Of a stretch of DNA of 64,000 nt, positions 20,387 to 28,940 are shown one piece after another. The translations under genes were made by a program, and so were the position numbers. The notes under the pieces are model-generated. The model was not told the origin of the DNA, did not search any database, and was given only the letters and a program-made list of their open reading frames with translations. Numbering within the stretch: position 1 is the stretch's first letter; every line of letters begins with the position of its first letter. Origin of the DNA: Bacillus taeanensis (GTDB lineage Bacteria; Bacillota; Bacilli; Bacillales; UBA6769); NCBI RefSeq assembly GCF_003318295.1, contig NZ_QOCW01000003.1, forward strand, positions 62,001 through 126,000, in the 5' to 3' direction.

Positions 20387-21991
20387 CTATCCAATTGGTA
20401 GAGAAATAACAAAATTGGTTCCTTCCTGTTTCTTTGAAAAAACGTTTAAAGAGCCTTTATGAAGTTCAATAATACGATGACATATAGCTAATCCAAGACC
20501 TAGACCTTTTTCTTTTGTCGTAAAAAAGGGGGTGGAAATATTATTTATCTGTTTCTCACTCATTCCCTCTCCCTCGTCACAAACATGAACTTCAACCTTA
20601 TTCTTGTCAAAGTTTCTTTTAAGAGAAATTGTAATCTTTCCCCCGTCAGGCATCGCATCGATTGCATTTTGTATTAAATTTATAATAACCTGTTTAATTT
20701 GCATTTCATCAACAGATAAAAAGAAACCATTGCCTTCTGCCGTTAATATAATTTTAATATTATGAAGAAGTGCTTGACTGTTTAACAGTTGAACAGTCTC
20801 CTCTATAACCTTATATAAATTTGTCCGCACTCGTGTTGGCTTTACCGGTTTTGCCATCATAAGAAATTGAGTAACTAAATGATTAATCCGCTGAAGTTCG
20901 TCATTTATAATTTTAAGATGATATTCTGTTTGCTGCTCTTCTCCCCTATTTTCTTTAAGCAGCTGTACAAAACCAATGACTGCAGCAAGAGGATTACGAA
21001 TTTCATGGGCAATGCCAGCGGCAAGTTTTCCAACTGCAGATAATTTTTCAGAAATAATAATTTTATTTTCCAGATGATATCGATCTGTAATATCCCGCAG
21101 CTGCGCTAGAGCACCAATCATGTTATCATGTTCATCATAAATAGGAAGGGCATCAAGCAAACATATAAATGTTTTTCCAGACGAACAAACTTCTACTTCG
21201 CAATCTTTAAATTCCTGCTGTTCTTTTAATACAGCAGTAATATATGAACTAATCTCTTCAAGATTTTCAGCAGACATGGAAATAACCTCTTCTTTTTTAC
21301 ATCCAAATAAGGTTTCCCCAGCTTTATTAAATTCAATAATATTTCCCTGCACGTCTGTCATTACCACACCATTTTTAGTTGTATTCATCATAACTTGATT
21401 TAATAAATTTAATGTTTTATTTTGTCTGCGTAATTTAATTTCTCGTTCAATTGAATCAACAGCAGAAGATAATAGTCCCATATGAAATGAAGTAGCAAAG
21501 TCACTCGTTGTCATAATTGATATTGTGCCTACTATATTTTGGTGACTTAAATCATAAAAAGGCACTGTCATGCATGCTGATTTATGTAAATATGTATGAT
21601 AATGATCTTCTCCTATTAATTGAATGGGCGTCTTTTCCTCTAATGCAAGGGAAATAGAATTTGTACCAATATCCTCTTCTCTAAAACACACTCCTGTTCT
21701 AATTCCTAAAGATTTCATATGATCTTTTATCATTTCATCTCCATACATCTCGAGAAGGTTTCCCTCTGCATCTGAAACTCCAACTAATGTTGGTGTATCT
21801 TTCATATAATAAAGGAGTTTTTTCATAAAATGGCGAATAACAGACAATATTTCTTTATATTCATTTAACCTTTCATAAAGCTGCTCATTTGTAAGTGCTG
21901 CTTTTGGGAGCAGGACTTTATTAGGATCCATTTCATATTTATATTGACAATTATCTCTTGATTTTTTTAAAAACAGCGGCATTTCTGCCAT
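20387..21991 (-). CDS. Orphan GAF/PAS sensor histidine kinase, sporulation-kinase-like
   Basis: A soluble kinase of 534 residues from the ATG at 21991 (MAEMPLFLKKS), chosen for the GGGGGG ribosome site nine bases upstream. The N-terminal half resembles the AcoR-type GAF sensor (VCFREEDIGTNSISLALEE). A PAS domain follows (TTKNGVVMTDVQGNIIEFN), then the H-box AAGIAHEIRNPLAAVIGF and an HATPase domain with N-box NLIQNAIDAM, DEGEGM and GLGLGLAICHRI. No response regulator is adjacent, typical of kinases feeding the Spo0 phosphorelay through Spo0F. No membrane segments, so it senses a cytoplasmic signal. Confidence 0.85.
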   Translation of the reverse strand: MAEMPLFLKKSRDNCQYKYEMDPNKVLLPKAALTNEQLYERLNEYKEILSVIRHFMKKLLYYMKDTPTLVGVSDAEGNLLEMYGDEMIKDHMKSLGIRTGVCFREEDIGTNSISLALEEKTPIQLIGEDHYHTYLHKSACMTVPFYDLSHQNIVGTISIMTTSDFATSFHMGLLSSAVDSIEREIKLRRQNKTLNLLNQVMMNTTKNGVVMTDVQGNIIEFNKAGETLFGCKKEEVISMSAENLEEISSYITAVLKEQQEFKDCEVEVCSSGKTFICLLDALPIYDEHDNMIGALAQLRDITDRYHLENKIIISEKLSAVGKLAAGIAHEIRNPLAAVIGFVQLLKENRGEEQQTEYHLKIINDELQRINHLVTQFLMMAKPVKPTRVRTNLYKVIEETVQLLNSQALLHNIKIILTAEGNGFFLSVDEMQIKQVIINLIQNAIDAMPDGGKITISLKRNFDKNKVEVHVCDEGEGMSEKQINNISTPFFTTKEKGLGLGLAICHRIIELHKGSLNVFSKKQEGTNFVISLPIG

Positions 21992-22012
21992 ATAAAAGGA
22001 CCCCCCTTCCAC

Positions 22013-22338
22013 TTCCTAAAACTTATTCTCTCTATAATAATGAAGTGTATTAACGCTCTTTTTTACGAACTCATATTTTCCCTCATTATATCATAGAAGG
22101 TTTTAATTAAAGCTATTTTTGTTAATCTTTTCTCTTTTTCATGCTCCATCATTACGAAAATCGTATTTATCCATCCACCTAAAAATAGTTGAAATAATAG
22201 GCTAAATGTCCTTACAAGATATTCAACCTCTGCTTTCTTATCAAAAATCCGCTTTTGTCCCTCTTACAAATGACCTCTAACTACATATTGTAATAAAGAA
22301 GAGAGAAAAAAATAAAAACGAAATGGAGAGAAATATGC
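22013..22338. other. Intergenic region between the divergent kinase and YjcZ-like genes
   Basis: No gene. The notable element is a sigma-K-type promoter at 22266-22292 for the plus-strand gene. Confidence 0.5.
22266..22292 (+). promoter_or_regulatory. Candidate sigma-K promoter
   Basis: AC at 22266-22267, 16 bp, then CATATTGTA (22284-22292) fits the sigma-K consensus AC-N16-CATANNNTA exactly. It lies 47 bp before the start of the YjcZ-like gene, which would place that gene in the late mother cell. Confidence 0.5.
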
Positions 22339-22581
22339 ATGGAAAATAATATGCCTAACCCTTATCACGGCACAATGATGGGCAATATGCCAAATGAAGA
22401 GATGATGCCTCAAATGACTGCACCATCTATGATGGGTCCTAACAATATGATGCCTCCAAGTCCTACAGCTACAATGCCTTATTATGGAGCTCCAACTTAC
22501 GGACATGGTTACAGAAGTGGTTTTGTGTTAATTGTTGTATTATTTATCTTGTTAATTATTGTGGGTGCCGCTTGCCTTTAA
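22339..22581 (+). CDS. YjcZ-like sporulation protein with a Met/Pro-rich N-terminal extension
   Basis: 80 residues. The C-terminal 22 (SGFVLIVVLFILLIIVGAAC) are the hydrophobic tail of the YjcZ/SscA family of small spore proteins. The first 55 residues are rich in Met, Pro, Asn and Tyr (for example MMGNMPNEEMMPQM), unlike the usual 25-50 residue family members. The upstream sigma-K-type promoter supports mother-cell expression and a coat or spore-surface role. Ribosome site GGAGAG precedes the ATG. Confidence 0.75.
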   Translation: MENNMPNPYHGTMMGNMPNEEMMPQMTAPSMMGPNNMMPPSPTATMPYYGAPTYGHGYRSGFVLIVVLFILLIIVGAACL

Positions 22582-22593
22582 AAGATAATTTTC

Positions 22594-22618
22594 CCTGTTA
22601 AGCGAAATGCTTAACAGG
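22594..22618 (+). terminator. Terminator after the YjcZ-like gene
   Basis: Perfect 10-bp stem CCTGTTAAGC/GCTTAACAGG followed by TTTTCTTT. Confidence 0.85.
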
Positions 22619-22679
22619 TTTTCTTTATTTACTTATCATTTAAAAAGCCCCCGCCAAAACTAATTGCAGGAGTGTTAGG

Positions 22680-23885
22680 ATGAAGTATTCATTAATTCAA
22701 AATGCCCAGCACTTATTAAAGAATATTGCTTATATGACCCCAATGGATTATGGAGAAACATTTAGTAAGTTGTCTGGAAATAATGTTTATTTAAAATTAG
22801 AAAACCTCCAAAAAACAGGTTCATTTAAAATCCGTGGTGCTTATAATAAAATCCTTTCCTTAAACCATAAAGAACAACGCAATGGTGTAATTGCAGTATC
22901 AGCAGGAAATCATGCCCAAGGTGTTGCTTTTGCAAGCCGATTAGCAGGCATTACGAGTACAATCATTATGCCAATTAGTGCCCCGCTCGCAAAAGTACAA
23001 GCAACAAAAAATTATGGATCAGAAGTTGTTCTCTACGGGGAAACATTTGATGATGCACTTGAGTATGCAAAGACACACCAACAAAAAACAAGTAAAACAT
23101 TTATTCACCCTTTTGATGATGAACTAATTATTGCTGGTCAAGGAACAGTTGGACTTGAGATAATGAGTCAGCTTCCTGAAATTGAAGCAATCGTTTGTCC
23201 AATTGGCGGCGGAGGGCTTATTGCAGGAATCGCAATTGCCGTTAAAACCTTAAAACCATCCGTTAAAATTTATGGCGTAGAATCTGCCGCTTGTCCAAGT
23301 ATGACAACCTCATTAAAGGAAAATAAACCAGTAAAAGTACTCTCTAGTGATACAATCGCAGACGGAATAGCTGTAAAACAGCCAAGTGACCTTACTTATA
23401 CGATTGTAAAAAAATATATTGACGATATTGTTTTAGTGGATGATTTGGAAATTTCAAGCACAATGTTTTATTTGATGGAGCGAGGCAAGCTTATTGTTGA
23501 AGGTTCCGGCGCCGCTGCACTAGCTGCTCTTTTATATCATAAACTGCCGTTTAAAGGGAAAAATGTAGTCCCGATTATTAGCGGAGGCAATGTCGATATG
23601 AATTTTCTTTCAAAAATTATTGAGCATAGTCTAGCTGAAGACGGGAGATTTATAACCATTTCCATCATTAGCAAAGATAAGCCTGATTGTTTAGATGATG
23701 TGCTCCAAATTATTTCAAGAGAGAAAGCTAATATTACTTCACTTAGACATCATCGCACCGCTCCTCATATCCTGCCAAATCAAGTAGAGGTGGAACTGTC
23801 CTTAGAAACACGTAATCATACCCATATTGATCAAATTAAAAAAGCTCTTTTACATGCAGGTTTTCATTTTAACTCAAAAAATTAA
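22680..23885 (+). CDS. ilvA: Threonine ammonia-lyase with C-terminal ACT domain
   Basis: PLP enzyme deaminating threonine to 2-oxobutyrate, for isoleucine synthesis or threonine breakdown. The PLP lysine is K50 in TGSFKIRGAYNK and the phosphate-binding loop is GGGGLIAG. Its 401 residues comprise a catalytic part to about 320 and one ACT-like domain (about 326-397). This short single-ACT layout is the TdcB/YbcK-type rather than the long two-ACT biosynthetic IlvA, so a catabolic role is possible and the symbol is by family. Ribosome site GGAG precedes the ATG. Confidence 0.88.
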   Translation: MKYSLIQNAQHLLKNIAYMTPMDYGETFSKLSGNNVYLKLENLQKTGSFKIRGAYNKILSLNHKEQRNGVIAVSAGNHAQGVAFASRLAGITSTIIMPISAPLAKVQATKNYGSEVVLYGETFDDALEYAKTHQQKTSKTFIHPFDDELIIAGQGTVGLEIMSQLPEIEAIVCPIGGGGLIAGIAIAVKTLKPSVKIYGVESAACPSMTTSLKENKPVKVLSSDTIADGIAVKQPSDLTYTIVKKYIDDIVLVDDLEISSTMFYLMERGKLIVEGSGAAALAALLYHKLPFKGKNVVPIISGGNVDMNFLSKIIEHSLAEDGRFITISIISKDKPDCLDDVLQIISREKANITSLRHHRTAPHILPNQVEVELSLETRNHTHIDQIKKALLHAGFHFNSKN

Positions 23886-23904
23886 TACCTATAAATAACA
23901 GATT

Positions 23905-23950
23905 AAATCCCCTCTTTAACTGCCATTCTAAATGGTGAAAGGAGGGATTT
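23905..23950 (+). promoter_or_regulatory. Hairpin that terminates ilvA and contains the ribosome site of the next gene
   Basis: AAATCCCCTCTTT (23905-23917) pairs with AAAGGAGGGATTT (23938-23950), with an inner GCCATT/AATGGT stem, followed by T residues. The 3' arm includes AAAGGAGG, the Shine-Dalgarno sequence of the lipoprotein gene starting at 23955. The structure can act as terminator and would also hide the ribosome site in read-through RNA. Confidence 0.65.
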
Positions 23951-23954
23951 TTTA

Positions 23955-24479
23955 ATGACAAAGATACCAATTATTTATTGTGCGGCCTTTACACTCTCTG
24001 TTATTGGTTTAGCTGGATGTGCCGCAGATAACGAAGCACTGGATCGTGACAACGGCCCAATTACAAGCGTTAATTATGAAAATCATGCTGATAATGTGAA
24101 CTATACCAATTATCAGGATATCGTAAACGATAGATCCGGTGTGATAAATCGACGAGATTTAATAAGAGATGAGCGTCCATATAATCAACCAAATATGGAA
24201 GGGACAAGACCAATTGCTTATGAAAGAAGAGTAGAAAATGAAATGTCTCCTTTAACAAACATTAGTGTCAACAATGCTCTTGCAGCACGCATTGCCAATA
24301 GGGTTGAAGAAATTAATACAGTAAATGACGCCAACGTAGTCGTTTCACATAACCGTGTTCTTATTGAAATTGATTCAGCACAAAATACTGAAGAAATTAA
24401 ACCAAAAATTTATAATATGATTAGAGACATGGTTGGTAATAGAGACATTACAATTGTTACCGATGAGCTAGGACGTTAG
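23955..24479 (+). CDS. YhcN/YlaJ-family sporulation lipoprotein
   Basis: 174 residues with a lipoprotein signal peptide (MTKIPIIYCAAFTLSVIG) and lipobox LAGC giving lipid-modified C22. The C-terminal half (ARIANRVEEINTVNDANVVV through VTDELGR) is the YhcN/YlaJ domain found in spore-membrane lipoproteins of Bacillus; YhcN and relatives affect spore outgrowth or germination. The middle is Asn/Arg/Tyr-rich and low complexity. Confidence 0.85.
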   Translation: MTKIPIIYCAAFTLSVIGLAGCAADNEALDRDNGPITSVNYENHADNVNYTNYQDIVNDRSGVINRRDLIRDERPYNQPNMEGTRPIAYERRVENEMSPLTNISVNNALAARIANRVEEINTVNDANVVVSHNRVLIEIDSAQNTEEIKPKIYNMIRDMVGNRDITIVTDELGR

Positions 24480-24544
24480 ATGAATAAATGGAAGTTCAAA
24501 TATGTCCTTCTGAAACGGACATTATGATAACTTTGTCCATTTGC

Positions 24545-24581
24545 GGGGTCTGACCCCAAAATGTATGACCCAAAAATGTAA
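24545..24581 (+). repeat. Short palindrome followed by a 15-bp direct repeat
   Basis: GGGGTCTGACCCC (24545-24557) is a near palindrome. Its right half starts two nearly identical copies of TGACCCCAAAATGTA in tandem. No gene function can be assigned; it may be part of a dispersed intergenic repeat. Confidence 0.4.
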
Positions 24582-24600
24582 ATAAAAGGAGTGATTGTGA

Positions 24601-24735
24601 ATGGCAAACAACAGCAATAACCAAAAAATGAGTAAAAAACTCGCTCAGGCTGTTCAGCATGCAAATGAAACAAATCCTGGTTCACGTTCTCGCAATAAAC
24701 CGAATACTTCATGGAGTGAAAAAAAATATCATTAG
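24601..24735 (+). CDS. Small hydrophilic protein, 44 residues
   Basis: Begins MANNSNNQKMSKKLAQAVQ and ends SWSEKKYH. It has a clear ribosome site (AAAGGAGTG) and its own terminator right after the stop, so it is very likely a real gene. Rich in Asn, Lys and Ser with no Cys or Trp-rich core, in the style of small spore-associated proteins, but I do not recognise the family. Confidence 0.65.
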   Translation: MANNSNNQKMSKKLAQAVQHANETNPGSRSRNKPNTSWSEKKYH

Positions 24736-24738
24736 GTA

Positions 24739-24770
24739 ATATGCCCTGTTAACTGCAGGGCATATTTTTT
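24739..24770 (+). terminator. Terminator after the 44-residue gene
   Basis: ATATGCCCTG/CAGGGCATAT perfect 10-bp stem followed by TTTTTT. Confidence 0.88.
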
Positions 24771-24827
24771 GTTCAAAACATTTCAATAAATGTTAAAATT
24801 AAGAATATGAAAGGAGTGATGAAATGG

Positions 24828-25004
24828 ATGCTGTTTGCTTTTTTAATTAGTACCTTTTTAACAATAATTATGGCTTTATACAGCATTAGTTTAAAAACGA
24901 AAGGAAAAAGCATGAAATTTGCTTTAATCGTAACTGGTGGTGCTTTATTTTTAAGCGCCTTTTCAATGGGATATATCATCGGGAAAGATCTCTGGGCTCA
25001 TTAA
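24828..25004 (+). CDS. Small two-helix membrane protein
   Basis: 58 residues starting MLFAFLISTFLTIIMAL, with a second helix (ALIVTGGALFLSAFSMGYII) and a lysine-rich loop between. The ribosome site AAAGGAG lies at 24811-24817, favouring the ATG at 24828 over in-frame ATGs at 24807 and 24819; the spacing is slightly long. No family recognised. Confidence 0.55.
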   Translation: MLFAFLISTFLTIIMALYSISLKTKGKSMKFALIVTGGALFLSAFSMGYIIGKDLWAH

Positions 25005-25109
25005 ATCTTCTTTTAATTCTTTTTCAATATAGATAGACATCTGCTTCGTTTAGTTATTATTACAAATACTACTCACCATACATACAACCTAACATTAACT
25101 TCCTGCTTA

Positions 25110-25140
25110 AAAAGCCGCTTTCATCCTGCAAGCGGTTTTC
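25110..25140. terminator. Bidirectional terminator between convergent genes
   Basis: AAGCCGCTT paired with AAGCGGTTTT, with A/T runs on both sides, between the convergent small membrane gene and yfkH. Confidence 0.7.
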
Positions 25141-25970
25141 TAGGCTTCCTTTATTTTAAATTTATTAATAACAACATTTACAATCCCACCTAAAATAATA
25201 ATGAATGCTGAAATATAAAACCAGAGCATTAAAATAATAATCCCGCCAAGACTTCCATAAGTAGCAGAATAATTGCCAAAATTATCAACATAATAACCAA
25301 ATACAAGTGATGCAAGCTGCCAACCAATTGTTGCCATAACCCCACCAATTAACACCTCTTTAAAAGGCAGTCGTTTATTTGGAGCGAAATAATAAAGACA
25401 CGTAAACACTGTGACAATAATAGAAAAACTTATAACCCAGCGCAAAATGTTCCATACCATTAAAAAGCTGTTAGATAACCCTAAATAGTTAAAGATAAAG
25501 GTACCAATTGCTTTCCCGAAAACAGGAAGAAGAAGTGCAATCACGATAACTAAAATCATCGACAGAGTTAAACCAATAGCTAACGCACGTGCAACGAGAA
25601 AGTGCCTGCTCTCATTGACATCATATGCTCGATTTAATGCTCGAATTAAAGCATTAATAGCATTGGAAGCAGACCAAATAGTTACCAAAACACCAATGGA
25701 TAATAACCCACCACGCTTATTATCTAACACCGATTGAAGGTTTTCTCGAACAAGATCCATTGTTTCCCCAGGAGCATAGCGTTGTACGATCTGAAGAACA
25801 TCTGTGGTGGTGACACCTAAGTAAGGAAGCAGTGTCACCGTAAAAATTAAAAATGGAAACAGCGATAGTAAAAAATAATAGGCAAGTTGGGCAGCAAGTC
25901 CAGTTGCATTATCTTCCTTAATACGTGTGCCAACTTCTTTTCCGAACTCTTTTATTTGGATCTTCCTCAC
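25140..25970 (-). CDS. yfkH: YihY/BrkB-family membrane protein
   Basis: 276 residues with six predicted helices. Family hallmarks are visible: GLAAQLAYYFLLSLFPFLIF near the N-terminus, LIRALNRAYDV and the C-terminal GGIIILMLWFYISAFIIILGG. The family was once called RNase BN but is now regarded as membrane proteins of unclear function. It is last in a yfkJ-yfkI-yfkH array with the same order as in B. subtilis. Confidence 0.85.
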   Translation of the reverse strand: MRKIQIKEFGKEVGTRIKEDNATGLAAQLAYYFLLSLFPFLIFTVTLLPYLGVTTTDVLQIVQRYAPGETMDLVRENLQSVLDNKRGGLLSIGVLVTIWSASNAINALIRALNRAYDVNESRHFLVARALAIGLTLSMILVIVIALLLPVFGKAIGTFIFNYLGLSNSFLMVWNILRWVISFSIIVTVFTCLYYFAPNKRLPFKEVLIGGVMATIGWQLASLVFGYYVDNFGNYSATYGSLGGIIILMLWFYISAFIIILGGIVNVVINKFKIKEA

Positions 25971-26000
25971 TTTACCACCTCACTACCCTGAAAATCTCGT

Positions 26001-26507
26001 TTATAAATAAGTATCATTTGTAGAGCGATTCTTTTGTAACTCTCCCTCCACAGTTTTGCTTTCTGTAGAATCTTCTGTGAGATTTACTTCACTCTCTTGA
26101 AAATCCTCTTTGATATCTTCTCCACTTTCTTTGATTTTACTACCAATTTCCTTTAAACCTTCGCCAGCATCTTTTGCTGTATCGACCACATCTTTTGAAT
26201 TTTCTTTTACTTCGTTTAATTTATTAAAGACACGCTGTAAATCTTCTGAAACGTCCTGCAGTACTTCAGATGTCTTAGAAACTGTTTGTTTCACTTGGTC
26301 CATAAGCTCTGATGGATTCTCTTTTACCTCATGAATGAGCTGACTTGATTGAGCTTTCAGAGTAGAAACGCCCTTTTTAGCTTTTGTTCGTGCTTTTGGA
26401 CTTAATAACATAATGGTCGTAATGCCAGCAACACCGCCGATTAAAACTCCTCGCATGATCTTTTTATTTTTTCCAGTTTGCTTATTCATTACAGGCTGTT
26501 TATTCAT
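26001..26507 (-). CDS. yfkI: YtxH-domain general stress-type protein
   Basis: 168 residues from the ATG at 26507 (MNKQPVMNKQTGK), chosen because AGAAAGGAG lies seven bases upstream. A single helix (GVLIGGVAGITTIMLL) followed by SPKARTKAKKGV is the YtxH signature. The rest is charged and heptad-like, predicted as coiled coil. The YfkI name rests on position between yfkJ and yfkH. Confidence 0.78.
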   Translation of the reverse strand: MNKQPVMNKQTGKNKKIMRGVLIGGVAGITTIMLLSPKARTKAKKGVSTLKAQSSQLIHEVKENPSELMDQVKQTVSKTSEVLQDVSEDLQRVFNKLNEVKENSKDVVDTAKDAGEGLKEIGSKIKESGEDIKEDFQESEVNLTEDSTESKTVEGELQKNRSTNDTYL

Positions 26508-26652
26508 TTTCCTGCTCCTTTCTAGAGAATTTTGTTTGTATAGTTGATTCCCACACTTCACTATTTATAAACCCATTCCACACAACAAATGGCCTGCACC
26601 TTTTGTGCAGACCACAGTTTTATGCAATATTTGTGTTTTAAAATAACTATTT

Positions 26653-27123
26653 TTACAACTTCTCGCGATGACGAATAAACTCAAGCAATCTCTTTGTTCC
26701 TGATTCTACTAGTTCATATACTTCGTCAAAATTATCTGTGAAATAGGGGTCAGGGACATCTTCTACTCTTGAATCTGGGACAAAGTCTAATAAACGGCCA
26801 ATATAACCAGTGTTTCGTCTTCCCGCCATTCGATGAAGGTCGCCTAAATTTTGAGCATCCATTGCGATTATATACTGAAATTCATCTAGGTCATCATCAG
26901 CAATCTGCCGCGCTTTCATACCTTCTATACTAATATTTCTTTTCGTTAATAATTCTCTTGTTCCTTCATGAGGTAGATTCCCAATGTGCCATCCCCCTGT
27001 TCCTGCCGAGTCAACCTCAATTTTATGTTCTAATCCTTCTTTTGTCACTAAATCACGAAAAACAGCTTCGGCCATTGGCGAGCGACAAATATTTCCTAAA
27101 CAAACAAATAAAACACGCACCAT
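26653..27123 (-). CDS. yfkJ: Low-molecular-weight protein-tyrosine phosphatase
   Basis: 156-residue cytoplasmic phosphatase. The P-loop CLGNICRS holds nucleophile C8 and R14, and the general acid is the Asp of VPDPYFTD near residue 127. B. subtilis YfkJ (PtpB) has been linked to ethanol-stress resistance. First gene of the yfkJIH array; a hairpin near 26600-26625 separates it from yfkI. Confidence 0.93.
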   Translation of the reverse strand: MVRVLFVCLGNICRSPMAEAVFRDLVTKEGLEHKIEVDSAGTGGWHIGNLPHEGTRELLTKRNISIEGMKARQIADDDLDEFQYIIAMDAQNLGDLHRMAGRRNTGYIGRLLDFVPDSRVEDVPDPYFTDNFDEVYELVESGTKRLLEFIRHREKL

Positions 27124-27256
27124 TAAAATCCCTCCATTAATTGCTGCAACTTTTTCTTTATTATAACGAAAAATAAACTTTCATCGTACTGCAACTCACT
27201 TTATATGAAATAATAATAAATACTAACTCATCTTCATATAATTATGTTATACTAAT

Positions 27257-27270
27257 TGTAAACGCTTACA
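27257..27270 (+). promoter_or_regulatory. Perfect cre downstream of a -10 hexamer
   Basis: TGTAAACGCTTACA matches the cre consensus at all 14 positions and is an exact palindrome. A TATACT hexamer at 27248-27253 lies just upstream, so the cre covers the probable transcription start of the small gene at 27290: a repressor position for CcpA. Confidence 0.85.
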
Positions 27271-27289
27271 AAAAAGTGAGGCGATCAGA

Positions 27290-27451
27290 ATGTTAATCAA
27301 TGAAACAATGCTTCGTCATCAAGCAATGGATCAATTGAAAGAATCTAATTCTGAACTTCCTGAGAGCGCTCCTAATAATCGTGTGTTTAACTATGTTGTC
27401 GTATGTTATGGAATTGCTGCAGTCTTCACACATTATTTATTACAAATGTAG
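27290..27451 (+). CDS. Small single-helix membrane protein under a cre
   Basis: 53 residues, beginning MLINETMLRHQAMDQLKE and ending in one hydrophobic helix (FNYVVVCYGIAAVFTHYLLQM). The ribosome site GTGAGGCGAT precedes the ATG. Directly preceded by a perfect cre, so it should be glucose-repressed. I do not recognise the family. Confidence 0.7.
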   Translation: MLINETMLRHQAMDQLKESNSELPESAPNNRVFNYVVVCYGIAAVFTHYLLQM

Positions 27452-27517
27452 GCAAATAACTCGTATTATTTAAAAACAAAACAAGATACATTCAAACTAA
27501 TAATAAATATAAGGACT

Positions 27518-27558
27518 AACTAAAAAACATAGGAACTGTAACCCTATGTTTTTTAGTT
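27518..27558. terminator. Bidirectional terminator between convergent genes
   Basis: AACTAAAAAACATAGG and its exact complement form a 16-bp stem between the small membrane gene and the YjbQ-family gene. Confidence 0.85.
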
Positions 27559-27568
27559 AACTTTCTTT

Positions 27569-27970
27569 TTAATTCTCAATAAATTTTACACAATATGTAC
27601 GCTGTCTCGGACCATCAAATTCACAGAAATAAATCCCCTGCCATGTACCTAATAATAATCTGCCATTTTCAATAAAAACAGTTTGTGATGTGCCCACTGT
27701 ACTCGTTTTTAAATGTGAAGCGGTATTTCCTTCTGCATGACGATCTTTCGGATGCTCCCACGGATATACTTCATCAAGACGCATCAGCATATCTCTTTTC
27801 ACATCAGGATCAGCATTTTCATTAATGGTAATGCCTGCTGTTGTATGCATGGAATGAATAACAACCATCCCATTTTGAATGTCTTCTTCCGCTAATAAAC
27901 GTTCTACTTCATCAGTTACTTCAATCATTTCATCGCGCTTATTTGTACGTATATTCATCTTATAAAGCAT
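27569..27970 (-). CDS. YjbQ-family (UPF0047) protein
   Basis: 133 residues from the ATG at 27970 (MLYKMNIRT), which has GAGGGAG seven bases upstream. The family signature is complete: [19 protein letters not shown] (about 43-61), [13 protein letters not shown] and [16 protein letters not shown]. Members bind metal through conserved His/Glu and have been annotated as secondary thiamine-phosphate synthases because of weak activity; the true role is uncertain. Confidence 0.88.
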   Translation of the reverse strand: MLYKMNIRTNKRDEMIEVTDEVERLLAEEDIQNGMVVIHSMHTTAGITINENADPDVKRDMLMRLDEVYPWEHPKDRHAEGNTASHLKTSTVGTSQTVFIENGRLLLGTWQGIYFCEFDGPRQRTYCVKFIEN

Positions 27971-28170
27971 TTCTCTCACTCCCTCATACAAGTTTATTTT
28001 TATTGTATCAAAGGAAGATAACTTTAAAAACGTTTGTGGATTAAGAAAGCATGTATTTCTAGATTTTGTATGAGTAGTGACAATCTAATGACTTGCATAC
28101 AAAATGTTTATGAGGAAATTTTTTTCGGTTACAATAATGGCTAGGACGGAAATTAGAAAGGACGAACAAC

Positions 28171-28938
28171 ATGACAGATATCTCACTTAAAGAACTAGAA
28201 ACAATTCGTGAAGACCTGCTTCATCACCCCATTTATAAAAAGATGAACTCTGCTGACCGCATTAAACTATTAATGAAACATCACGTTTTTGCTGTTTGGG
28301 ATTTTATGAGCTTACTAAAAAGATTACAGCAATCATTAACAACCGTAACCGTTCCTTGGGTTCCGCAGCCATACCCTGAATATGCACGCTTTATTAATGA
28401 AATTGTCTTAGGAGAAGAAACAGATAAAGATGGAGAAGGAAGCTATATTAGTCACTTTGAATTGTATTTAAAATCAATGGAGGAAGTTGGTGCTGACAGT
28501 CAGCCAATTAGAGGTTTTATTGAACGTCTTCAGTCTGGAATGGATCCAATTACTGCACTGCAATCAGACGATATTCCACATTCAGCTGCCGAGTTTGTTA
28601 CACACAGCTTATCAATTGCGATGAACGGAAAAATTCATGAAGCGGCGGCGGCTTTTTTCTTTGGCAGAGAAGATTTAATTCCAGATATGTTTCAGCTTCT
28701 CATCGATGAAGTGAAAGAAAAAAATATTAACGCCAAATGGTTAACCTATTTCTTACAGCGTCATATTGAACTAGACGGTGATGAACACGGTCCATTAGCT
28801 GAAAAACTGCTCATCTCATTATGTGAAAATGATCCTGTAAAAATAAAAGAAGCAGAAGCAACCGCCAAAGAAGCATTACAAGCTCGTATTAAGCTTTGGG
28901 ACGGCGTGTTACAGGAACTAAAGGAAAAAAATCTATAA
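28171..28938 (+). CDS. DUF3050 protein with heme-oxygenase-like fold
   Basis: 255 residues, fully helical. The motifs KHHVFAVWDFMSLLKRLQ (H37, H38) and LQRHIELDGDEHGPLAEKL are those of DUF3050. The family belongs to the heme-oxygenase-like / di-iron superfamily, in which His and Glu residues at these places bind metal; members' reactions are unknown. Monocistronic with strong ribosome site and shared terminator. Confidence 0.82.
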   Translation: MTDISLKELETIREDLLHHPIYKKMNSADRIKLLMKHHVFAVWDFMSLLKRLQQSLTTVTVPWVPQPYPEYARFINEIVLGEETDKDGEGSYISHFELYLKSMEEVGADSQPIRGFIERLQSGMDPITALQSDDIPHSAAEFVTHSLSIAMNGKIHEAAAAFFFGREDLIPDMFQLLIDEVKEKNINAKWLTYFLQRHIELDGDEHGPLAEKLLISLCENDPVKIKEAEATAKEALQARIKLWDGVLQELKEKNL

Positions 28939-28940
28939 CT

